Below are positions 1 through 4,939 of a stretch of DNA of 6,240 nt, in pieces. This DNA comes from Oribacterium sp. UBA3737 (GTDB lineage Bacteria > Bacillota_A > Clostridia > Lachnospirales > Lachnospiraceae), in contig DFGZ01000272.1 of the NCBI GenBank assembly GCA_002371295.1, forward strand, positions 3,682-9,921, in the 5' to 3' direction. Below the pieces are notes generated by a model that was not told the DNA's origin, made no database searches, and saw only the letters and a list, made by a program, of their open reading frames with translations. Position 1 is the first letter of the stretch; every line of letters begins with the position of its first letter. The translations under genes were made by a program, and so were the position numbers.

Positions 1-597
1 GTACTTCTTCTGGACGAGATCGAAAAGGCACATCCCGATGTATTTAATATACTTCTGCAGGTCATGGACTATGCGACCCTGACCGATAATCAGGGAAGAA
101 AAGCTGATTTCAGAAATGTGATCATCATCATGACTTCCAATGCAGGTGCCAGCAGACTGGGCAAATCCGGTATAGGATTCCTTGCTCAGGACGGGACCAA
201 AGACACCCTTATGGAAGAAGTGAAGAAGGTATTCCAGCCTGAATTCAGAAACAGACTAAGCCGTATAGTTGCCTTTAACAGCATGGATGAGACCATGGCT
301 GGACTTGTTGCAGAAAAGAAGCTTTCTGAACTGAGTTCAATGCTTACGGCGAAGAATGTTGAATTGAGCTTCACGCCTGAGGCCGTTCAGCTTCTGAAAC
401 AAAAAGGCATCAGCAAAGAGTACGGAGCCAGAGAGATTGACAGAGTCATCAGAAATGATGTAAAGACTCTGATGGTGGATGAGATACTCTTCGGAAAACT
501 CAAGAAGGGCGGAAAGTGTCAGCTTGATGCAAAGAATGATAAGTTCACTATAAGGTTTCTGCCTAAACGCAAGGTGAACAAAACAGATAGAGAGTGA
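1..597 (+). CDS. clpA: ATP-dependent Clp protease ATP-binding subunit ClpA, C-terminal part (5' end outside window)
   Basis: The reading frame is open from base 1, so only the last 198 residues are present. ClpA is a cytoplasmic AAA+ unfoldase that feeds substrates to the ClpP peptidase. Visible here is most of the second AAA+ module: Walker B (LLLDEIEKAHPDVFN, residues 2-16 of the fragment), sensor 1 (MTSNAG, Asn47), the ClpP-docking loop (SGIGF, residues 56-60, the IGF/IGL type), the arginine-finger region (EFRNRL, 81-86) and the sensor-2 arginine in YGARE (141-145). The small C-terminal D2 domain follows and ends in a short basic tail. The stretch LLQVMDYATLTDNQGRKADF matches ClpA better than ClpC or ClpB. 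The fragment is intact, with no frameshift. aat follows 113 bases downstream on the same strand and no convincing terminator lies between, so the two are probably co-transcribed. A clpS gene would be expected just upstream, outside the window. Confidence 0.93.
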   Translation, partial: VLLLDEIEKAHPDVFNILLQVMDYATLTDNQGRKADFRNVIIIMTSNAGASRLGKSGIGFLAQDGTKDTLMEEVKKVFQPEFRNRLSRIVAFNSMDETMAGLVAEKKLSELSSMLTAKNVELSFTPEAVQLLKQKGISKEYGAREIDRVIRNDVKTLMVDEILFGKLKKGGKCQLDAKNDKFTIRFLPKRKVNKTDRE

Positions 598-710
598 TTT
601 CGTGCCGGGCAAAGATTGCATTATATTGAGTAGGGATATAGAAACATGAGTCCCTTAACTGATGTAATGAATACTGAGGTTCCGGGGCGATAATAAATGG
701 GATAAACACA

Positions 711-1379
711 ATGGCTATATATCAGTTGAGTGAAAAAGAAATATGGTTTCCCATGCCATCGGAGGCAGAGGATGACGGACTTCTGGCTGTGGGCGGCGAT
801 CTATCACTGGATCGTCTTCTACTGGCCTATGCACATGGCATTTTTCCGTGGTTCAATCCGGGCGAGGAAATACTCTGGTGGTGCCCCAAAGAGAGATACA
901 TCATTCGCCCCTCAGAAATACATGTTTCTCATTCTATGAGGAAATTTATACGGCATCATGAGATTAACATTAAGATGAACAGGGACTTCGGAGATACCAT
1001 GCACAGGTGCAGACTTCAGAGAGAGTTCAAGGAAGGTACCTGGATATCCGATGAGATGGAGGCTGCTTACGGGCGTCTGTTCAGAGCAGGATATGCCATG
1101 AGCGTGGAGTCTTACATAGATGGCGAACTTGCAGGGGGACTTTACGGAGTTTCCATAGGCAAGTGTTTCTTTGGAGAAAGCATGTTCAGTGAGAAGGAGA
1201 ACGGCTCAAAACTTGCACTTATTTTCCTGGCACGTCTTATGGAGGAGCATGGCTTCAATATGATAGACTGTCAGTTCCATACAGATCACCTGGAGAGTAT
1301 GGGCGGATGCTATATCAGCTACGAGGAATACTGCAGGCTTTTGGATGAAGGAATCGATGATGATTGGGAAAACAATTAA
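711..1379 (+). CDS. aat: Leucyl/phenylalanyl-tRNA--protein transferase
   Basis: This cytoplasmic enzyme transfers Leu or Phe from aminoacyl-tRNA to proteins with N-terminal Arg or Lys, creating a destabilising N-terminus for ClpS/ClpAP. The 222-residue protein is near the usual family length (E. coli about 234) and is collinear with it. Motifs in order: GLLAVGGDLS (23-32), GIFPWF (43-48), ILWWCP (54-59), EGTWIS (108-113), GGLYGV (142-147), FGESMFS (154-160), NGSK (164-167) and IDCQ (185-188). Asp186 and Gln188 in IDCQ correspond to the residues implicated in peptide-bond formation in the E. coli enzyme, and Glu156 lies in the conserved GESMFS motif. The start is set by the conserved N-terminus (IYQLSEKEIWFP). 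The Shine-Dalgarno is poor (GGGAT about 6 bases upstream), so translation may be modest or coupled to clpA. The tail ends in an acidic DEGIDDDWENN. Position directly after clpA agrees with the N-degron role. Confidence 0.95.
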   Translation: MAIYQLSEKEIWFPMPSEAEDDGLLAVGGDLSLDRLLLAYAHGIFPWFNPGEEILWWCPKERYIIRPSEIHVSHSMRKFIRHHEINIKMNRDFGDTMHRCRLQREFKEGTWISDEMEAAYGRLFRAGYAMSVESYIDGELAGGLYGVSIGKCFFGESMFSEKENGSKLALIFLARLMEEHGFNMIDCQFHTDHLESMGGCYISYEEYCRLLDEGIDDDWENN

Positions 1380-1504
1380 ATTTAGCACCACATATTTTTC
1401 GATACTTTGATGAGATTCCTTATATTATTATCGGGTTATGCCGACTAAGTAAATATGTACCATAATAACCATATTATTTAAGGAAAACATCATTTTGTAG
1501 ATTT

Positions 1505-1532
1505 TGCGTTTGAAGAGTACTTATGGTAAAAT
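1505..1532 (+). promoter_or_regulatory. Extended -10 promoter for the small HTH gene
   Basis: A TGG followed by TAAAAT (-10 at 1527-1532, one mismatch to TATAAT) forms an extended -10 element. A weak -35 (TTGCGT, 1505-1510) lies 16 bases upstream. Transcription would start near 1539, about 36 bases before the ATG. The element lies in an otherwise gene-free AT-rich stretch after aat and suits the gene downstream. The call rests on sequence match only. Confidence 0.5.
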
Positions 1533-1539
1533 CATACGG

Positions 1540-1556
1540 TGTGAAGTTTTTTCACA
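1540..1556. promoter_or_regulatory. Inverted repeat TGTGAA-N5-TTCACA in the HTH gene leader (possible operator)
   Basis: Perfect 6-bp arms (1540-1545 and 1551-1556) are separated by GTTTT. The repeat begins at about the predicted transcription start of the downstream Xre-type gene and ends before its Shine-Dalgarno (1565-1570). A Cro/Xre dimer bound here could repress its own gene. An RNA hairpin in the leader is the alternative. The binding role is inferred; only the symmetry is seen. Confidence 0.4.
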
Positions 1557-1574
1557 GGCATAGTGAGGTGACAA

Positions 1575-1817
1575 ATGAGTTATATTGATCAGGAAGCTAC
1601 AGGCAAACTGTTACGTATGGCTGTAAAAAATAGCAATTACTCGGTTGCGGAAATCTGCAAGGAGATGAATATATCGACTACTTCCATTTACAATTGGTTC
1701 AGAGGCGACAGCCTTCCAAGTATTGACAATTTGTTTTTATTTGCTGAGCTTGTAGGCCGTAAGGTCGATGATATCGTTGCCTATATTTCTGACAGGAATA
1801 AGGCAGATGCAGCTTGA
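1575..1817 (+). CDS. Small Xre/Cro-family helix-turn-helix DNA-binding protein
   Basis: An 80-residue protein made almost entirely of one helix-turn-helix domain. The pattern is typical of the lambda Cro/CI fold: a first helix (about 8-19), the HTH helices SVAEICKEMNIS (23-34) and TTSIYNWFRGDSL (35-47), then PSIDNLFLFAELVGRKVDDIV (48-68), where the 'P-x-x-x-N-L-x-x-x-A-x-x-x-x-x-x-x-x-D-D-I-V' spacing is characteristic. There is no ligand-binding or dimerisation extension, so it probably acts as a simple cytoplasmic DNA-binding regulator. The start is well supported by GAGGTG (1565-1570) four bases before the ATG. It stands alone: its own promoter lies upstream, and it ends at a terminator shared with the convergent gene. 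It is not next to phage or toxin genes, so its target is unknown; autoregulation through the leader repeat is plausible. The fold is confident, the role is not. Confidence 0.85.
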   Translation: MSYIDQEATGKLLRMAVKNSNYSVAEICKEMNISTTSIYNWFRGDSLPSIDNLFLFAELVGRKVDDIVAYISDRNKADAA

Positions 1818-1880
1818 CCGTATGAAGACGTGTATGTTTACAGCATAGTTTTATTTGGATGTATTTAAAACATGACAAAA

Positions 1881-1920
1881 CCCCTTTAGGTTCATGAGAT
1901 GAACCTAAAGGGGCCTTTTT
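1881..1920. terminator. Bidirectional intrinsic terminator between convergent genes
   Basis: A perfect 14-bp stem (CCCCTTTAGGTTCA at 1881-1894 pairs with 1900-1913) has a 5-base loop, TGAGA. On the + strand it is followed by CCTTTTT, ending the HTH transcript. Read on the - strand the stem is followed by TTTTG, and it lies just past the stop codon of the convergent 126-aa gene. It therefore serves both genes. Confidence 0.92.
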
Positions 1921-1922
1921 AA

Positions 1923-2303
1923 TTAAAGCAGGATCTTATAGTCTTCGCTGCCTTCTCCGTCGATAGTGAAGTAAGCAACTGCCTCTTCAGGCTTTACATA
2001 AACTTTGACATCCTTTACATCTGCCTTTATTTTCTTTGCATTCTGAACGGCATCATCCTGAATCTTTGCAGGATCAAAATCGATGCCGTTGATCTGTAAA
2101 ATAACTGAAGACTTAACAGTAGTTTCCTTCTTCGGGGCTGCGCTCTTTGATATGGGAGGCTTAGGAGCTGATTCCTTTGCAGGAACAGTCTTCGTTACTT
2201 CTTCCTTCTTTGTAGCTTCGGCAGCCTGAGGCTTTACCGTTTTTGCAGCTTTAGGTGCAGCGGGTGCAGTTGTTTTAGATGTAGTTGATTTGGTTTTTGC
2301 CAT
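1923..2303 (-). CDS. DUF6465-like small protein with lysine/alanine/proline-rich N-terminal tail
   Basis: 126 residues in two parts. Residues 1-62 are low-complexity and probably disordered: 14 Lys, 13 Ala, 11 Thr and 8 Pro, reminiscent of the basic tails of histone-H1-like and some HU-like bacterial proteins. Residues 63-126 form a compact domain containing ILQINGIDFD, a helix DDAVQNAKKIKADV, a strand VKVYVKPEE and a closing AYFTIDGEGSEDYKILL. This domain is 35/64 identical, without gaps, to the 71-residue protein encoded at 4487-4702. I recognise the pair as resembling the Clostridia family DUF6465, whose function is not known to me; the family name is from memory. There is no signal peptide or membrane segment, so it is likely cytoplasmic. 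The start is fixed by AAGGAGA (2313-2319 on the other strand) 9 bases before the ATG. It has a strong promoter with a palindrome in the spacer, and it ends at a terminator shared with the HTH gene. DNA binding by the tail is only a guess. Confidence 0.85.
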   Translation of the reverse strand: MAKTKSTTSKTTAPAAPKAAKTVKPQAAEATKKEEVTKTVPAKESAPKPPISKSAAPKKETTVKSSVILQINGIDFDPAKIQDDAVQNAKKIKADVKDVKVYVKPEEAVAYFTIDGEGSEDYKILL

Positions 2304-2347
2304 AATCTTAAATCTCCTTATATAGAATAAAAGCTTTAATAGTTTTG

Positions 2348-2376
2348 ATTGTATTTCCGCGAAATAGGTATGTCAA
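2348..2376 (-). promoter_or_regulatory. Strong housekeeping promoter for the 126-aa gene
   Basis: On the - strand TTGACA (2376-2371) and TACAAT (2353-2348) are separated by exactly 17 bases: a perfect -35 and a one-mismatch -10. The predicted start is near 2341, giving a leader of about 38 bases with a good Shine-Dalgarno. The element is clear; actual strength depends on the palindrome inside the spacer. Confidence 0.85.
2352..2366. promoter_or_regulatory. 15-bp palindrome TATTTC-CGC-GAAATA inside the promoter spacer (candidate operator)
   Basis: Perfect 6-bp arms (2352-2357 and 2361-2366) flank a 3-base centre. The palindrome occupies nearly the whole spacer between the -35 and -10 of the 126-aa gene and overlaps the first bases of its -10. 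A protein bound here would block RNA polymerase, so this is a natural repressor site. The regulator is unknown; the nearby HTH protein is one candidate, although its own leader carries a different repeat. Symmetry is seen; function is inferred. Confidence 0.5.
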
Positions 2377-2512
2377 CACTTTCACGATTTTTATTAGCGC
2401 TAAAGTGTATTGATAAGGTAAAACAGAGCCCATTTTGATCTACATCTGCATGTAAGACATCCGGGCATAAGACCCGCTTTCACCAGTAAGATCAGACATT
2501 ACATTTAGAATA

Positions 2513-2549
2513 CATTAAAACAAACACCGCCATCATAAAATGATGGCGG
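2513..2549 (-). terminator. Intrinsic terminator of the chemoreceptor gene
   Basis: A perfect 9-bp GC-rich stem (CCGCCATCA at 2527-2535 with TGATGGCGG at 2541-2549) has a TAAAA loop. On the - strand it is followed by the T-rich tail TGTTTGTTTT. It lies about 40 bases beyond the receptor stop codon, separating the receptor from the 126-aa gene, which has its own promoter. The sequence from 2377 to 2512 holds no gene that I can see. Confidence 0.88.
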
Positions 2550-2590
2550 CATCTGTTCTTTATGGATGAGTATTTATCATGGATGTCAGA

Positions 2591-4285
2591 TTAAACGATA
2601 ATCTGATCGACCATATTCTTTAATTCTGTAGCATGATTGTTAAGTTCCTGGCTGGAAGCAGAAGACTGTTCGGCTGTAGCGCTGTTCTCCTGAACGACCT
2701 GTGCGATCTGTTCGAGACCGGTGGTGATCTCCGCGATGGAAACAGCCTCACGCTGCATTTCATTGGCAATGTTGGCAACGAGCTCCTTGGATCTCTCGGA
2801 GCTTTCCTTAACCTCGTTGAGGCTTTCTGCTGAAGATGTAATAAGCTTTGAACCGTTCTGTATAGCTGAAATTGTATCCTCAATCAGAGCCGAAGTCTCG
2901 GAAGCAGCGGAAGCGGATTTACCTGCAAGGTTACGTACTTCATCTGCTACTACCGCAAATCCCTTACCGGCAGCACCTGCACGGGCAGCCTCAACGGCTG
3001 CGTTAAGAGCCAGGATGTTGGTCTGAAAAGCGATGTCATCGATGGTTTTAATGATATTCTCTATCTGATTGGACTTGTTGGCGATTTCATCCATGGCGCT
3101 CTTTACACGGCTCATCTGCTCGTTTTCGGCATTGATTCTTTCGGCAACACTTGCAGAGAACTGCTCAACATCATTAGCAGACTTGGCATTCTGGTTGACC
3201 TTGTCTCTGATGGTCTGAACTGTAGCTGAAAGCTCCTCAAGAGTTGAAGCCTGCTCGGTTGAACCCTGTGAAAGAGACATGGCACCGTTTGCGATATGAC
3301 TTGAACCGGTCTCTACACTTGATGCTACATCATTCATCTTGCTGAAAATACCACTGAGATTACTGTGGATATCGTCATAAGCCCTGATGATATTGGAATA
3401 GTCACCTATGTACTGGTCTGAGCACTTAGGTTTGGCCGCAAAGTTTCCTTTGGCCATCTCCATGAGCATGTAGCAGATATCCTGAATAACATTGGAAGTC
3501 TGTGTAGAAGTGTTCTTAACAGCAACTACCATGGTTCCGATTTCATCCTTGCCGAATCTGGAAGAATCGATCTCAAAATCGAACTCGCCTTTTTCGAGCT
3601 TCTTCATGGAGTTAACGACTACATTTACACCTGTTGTGATACTCCTTGAAAGAAGGGTGAAGATCACTGTACTTGCAATGATTATGATCACAAACGTAAC
3701 CGGGATGACTATAGCGACGATCTTACTGAGTACGCCGGAATCTTTAATTATCTGTGCTGCCTGATCCTCACACTCTACGCCTATGGCATCCAGAGCATTG
3801 GTGAACTGCATCATAGGAGATGCTTCGTCAGTGCTGAAGTTTGCATCATAAAAATCTATTGCTGCATCCTTATCACCTGATTCTATTATGTTCAAAAGCT
3901 CATATGCTGCAGCAGTGAAGGCGTCATATTTTTTCTGAAGATCCGCTGTAACATTCTTATCATCCCAGGTCGTGATGATATTGTTGAGGTAAGACTGCAT
4001 GGTGGCAAAACGCTTGTCGAAATCCTTTCGCTGGTTCTCAGGAGAATTGCTTTCGATCTCGGACTGATACAATGCGAGAAGAAGTCGCTTTGCAGTAGCA
4101 TTGAGATCCTTTCTTACTACCAGCTCTGCGTAGGTGTTTTCATATTCGACCTCTCCGAAATGAGTCATTTTAGAGCTCATCTGACTGAATGAAACTAATG
4201 ACACGATCATCATAACGGCGATCAGGATAGTAATGACTATCTGTGTCATGACAAATCTGGTTCTGATACTTAGATCTTTAAACAT
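2591..4285 (-). CDS. Methyl-accepting chemotaxis protein with 4-helix-bundle sensor domain
   Basis: A 564-residue transmembrane chemoreceptor that would control CheA through CheW at the inner face of the membrane. Layout: short cytoplasmic start [12 protein letters not shown]1 about 11-33; an extracellular helical region about 34-186 typical of the 4HB_MCP class; TM2 about 187-212; HAMP about 213-266; a second HAMP-like helical segment about 267-320 containing [12 protein letters not shown]; then the coiled-coil signalling domain to 564. The hairpin tip (about 415-455) carries [20 protein letters not shown] and [19 protein letters not shown]. Where E. coli Tsr has Glu391 (GEQG), this protein has Ala438 (GAAG). 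There is no C-terminal CheR/CheB-docking pentapeptide; it ends NMVDQIIV. The start is the ATG with GAGGG 8 bases upstream; an in-frame TTG seven codons earlier has no Shine-Dalgarno and lies over that site. The ligand cannot be told from sequence. It is monocistronic, with its own promoter(s) and terminator. Confidence 0.95.
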   Translation of the reverse strand: MFKDLSIRTRFVMTQIVITILIAVMMIVSLVSFSQMSSKMTHFGEVEYENTYAELVVRKDLNATAKRLLLALYQSEIESNSPENQRKDFDKRFATMQSYLNNIITTWDDKNVTADLQKKYDAFTAAAYELLNIIESGDKDAAIDFYDANFSTDEASPMMQFTNALDAIGVECEDQAAQIIKDSGVLSKIVAIVIPVTFVIIIIASTVIFTLLSRSITTGVNVVVNSMKKLEKGEFDFEIDSSRFGKDEIGTMVVAVKNTSTQTSNVIQDICYMLMEMAKGNFAAKPKCSDQYIGDYSNIIRAYDDIHSNLSGIFSKMNDVASSVETGSSHIANGAMSLSQGSTEQASTLEELSATVQTIRDKVNQNAKSANDVEQFSASVAERINAENEQMSRVKSAMDEIANKSNQIENIIKTIDDIAFQTNILALNAAVEAARAGAAGKGFAVVADEVRNLAGKSASAASETSALIEDTISAIQNGSKLITSSAESLNEVKESSERSKELVANIANEMQREAVSIAEITTGLEQIAQVVQENSATAEQSSASSQELNNHATELKNMVDQIIV

Positions 4286-4336
4286 TTGTGTTCCCTCACT
4301 AAACAAATCGAATGATAATATGTGTTGCTTTTATCA

Positions 4337-4364
4337 ACATCGGCGTTAGTGATACCAAATATTA
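4337..4364 (-). promoter_or_regulatory. Sigma-D (sigma-28)-like motility promoter for the chemoreceptor
   Basis: On the - strand GCCGATGT (4344-4337) matches 7 of 8 bases of the sigma-D -10 consensus GCCGATAT. TAAT (4364-4361), 3 of 4 to TAAA, lies 16 bases upstream, within the 14-16 range known for this factor. Transcription would start near 4330, about 45 bases before the ATG. Chemoreceptor genes are commonly in the flagellar sigma regulon. Moderate match, supportive context. Confidence 0.55.
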
Positions 4365-4386
4365 ACAAGATAAGGCTGATTCAGAA

Positions 4387-4395
4387 ATTATAACA
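4387..4395 (-). promoter_or_regulatory. Extended -10 promoter, second candidate for the chemoreceptor
   Basis: TGTTATAAT on the - strand is a perfect TATAAT with the TGn extension. No good -35 lies at 16-18 bases. It is about 50 bases upstream of the sigma-D-like element and just downstream of the terminator of the preceding gene. The -10 sits inside one copy of a direct repeat, ATGTTATRA, whose other copy is 19 bases upstream (4414-4406 on the - strand), suggesting a possible regulator site. Confidence 0.5.
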
Positions 4396-4418
4396 TGATA
4401 TCTGTGTCATAACATTGT

Positions 4419-4453
4419 AAAAAAAGAGCAGCTCATCCTGAGATGAACCGCTC
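4419..4453 (-). terminator. Intrinsic terminator of the 71-aa gene
   Basis: On the - strand a 12-bp stem (GAGCGGTTCATC at 4453-4442 with GATGAGCTGCTC at 4437-4426) includes two G-U pairs and has a 4-base loop, TCAG. It is followed directly by seven T. It lies about 30 bases after the stop codon and isolates the small gene from the chemoreceptor. Confidence 0.93.
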
Positions 4454-4486
4454 CGGTAAAACTTTTCTTTACTTCTGCCTGATATA

Positions 4487-4702
4487 TCAAAGCTCAATCT
4501 TGTAGTCTGCGCTTCCTGCACCGTCTACTGTGTAGTATGCGGCAGAATCAGCAGCGTTGACATAAACATTTACTGCCTTGACGTCCTTCTTTATATTCTG
4601 TGCTGCAGCAACGGAATCTTTTGCGATCTGAGCAAAATCATAATCCTTTCCGTTGAGCTGTAATGTGATGGTTGACTTAACTCCTGTTGCTTTAGTTGAC
4701 AT
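4487..4702 (-). CDS. DUF6465-like small protein, short paralogue (71 aa)
   Basis: Essentially just the conserved domain, preceded by an 8-residue lead (MSTKATGV). It aligns without gaps to residues 63-126 of the protein encoded at 1923-2303 (35/64 identical): shared LQ-NG-D-D at the start, IKKDVKAVNVYVN in the middle and AAYYTVDGAGSADYKIEL at the end. It lacks the long Lys/Ala/Pro-rich tail. There is no signal peptide, membrane segment or cysteine. The start is the ATG at 4702 with GGAGGGG six bases upstream; an ATG five codons earlier overlaps this Shine-Dalgarno and has none of its own. A perfect-consensus promoter, strong Shine-Dalgarno and strong terminator mean a short, probably abundant monocistronic message. 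I recognise no enzymatic motif. The family (DUF6465 by recollection) has no function that I know of. Confidence 0.87.
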   Translation of the reverse strand: MSTKATGVKSTITLQLNGKDYDFAQIAKDSVAAAQNIKKDVKAVNVYVNAADSAAYYTVDGAGSADYKIEL

Positions 4703-4745
4703 AATTATCCCCTCCATAATGAAATGTTACTTTTGAACTCACATC

Positions 4746-4774
4746 ATTATATTTTCAATGTATAAGTTTGTCAA
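4746..4774 (-). promoter_or_regulatory. Perfect-consensus housekeeping promoter for the 71-aa gene
   Basis: On the - strand TTGACA (4774-4769), 17 bases, then TATAAT (4751-4746): a full match in both hexamers with ideal spacing. The predicted start is near 4739, giving a leader of about 37 bases that carries GGAGGGG. Unlike the related gene's promoter, the spacer shows no clear palindrome. Confidence 0.93.
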
Positions 4775-4907
4775 TTATGTAGCAAAAAAGGGAAGGGGCT
4801 AAAAAAATGTCCAAAGCGGTTTTATAAATACGATTTATGCCGATAAAAAAGTATGGATAGTAAGTAACATTATGAGATTTTTTTACTGACAGGGATTTGT
4901 TGTTGCG

Positions 4908-4926
4908 TATTGACAGTTTTTCAATA
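4908..4926. promoter_or_regulatory. Inverted repeat TATTGA-N7-TCAATA just before the transporter's ribosome site
   Basis: Perfect 6-bp arms (4908-4913 and 4921-4926) flank a 7-base centre. The repeat ends three bases before the AGGTG Shine-Dalgarno of the transporter gene. It could be a protein-binding operator or a weak leader hairpin affecting ribosome access. A TTGACA inside it (4910-4915) has no usable -10 downstream. I found no convincing promoter for the transporter between 4775 and 4930. Confidence 0.3.
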
Positions 4927-4939
4927 GCAGGTGTCGATT

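Noticed and set aside
632..655. AGGGA/TCCCT inverted repeat after clpA
   Set aside because: Only 5 bp with a 14-base loop and no T run, so not a terminator.
646..693. 15-codon reading frame between clpA and aat with AGGGA upstream
   Set aside because: Very short, no recognisable leader-peptide features and no attenuator structure; not distinguishable from chance.
1462..1477. ATAATA-N4-TATTAT hairpin after aat
   Set aside because: All A-T arms and no T tract; too weak for a terminator and expected by chance in this AT-rich gap. No clear terminator for aat was found.
2453..2492. TAAGAC, TAAGAC and TAAGAT repeated at 15 and 19 bases in the gap after the chemoreceptor
   Set aside because: Six-base words with uneven spacing and no link to a promoter; probably chance. 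A TTAGCGCTAA palindrome at 2394-2403 and a TACAT-CTGC-ATGTA repeat at 2441-2454 were also seen but fit no clear feature.
2620..3764. Several open frames on both strands inside the chemoreceptor gene
   Set aside because: They are shadows of the well-supported receptor frame, with no family resemblance and no ribosome sites of their own. The same applies to the - strand frames inside clpA, aat and the transporter.
4286..4420. Possible cyclic-di-GMP riboswitch in the chemoreceptor leader
   Set aside because: Looked for because such receptors sometimes carry one, but I saw no conserved GEMM core; the leader is short and AT-rich.
4839..4846. GCCGATAA, a perfect sigma-28 -10 octamer on the + strand upstream of the transporter
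   Set aside because: The only TAAA nearby (4825-4828) is 10 bases away, and at the proper 15-base spacing the sequence is TTTT. Without a -35 it is likely chance in an AT-rich stretch.
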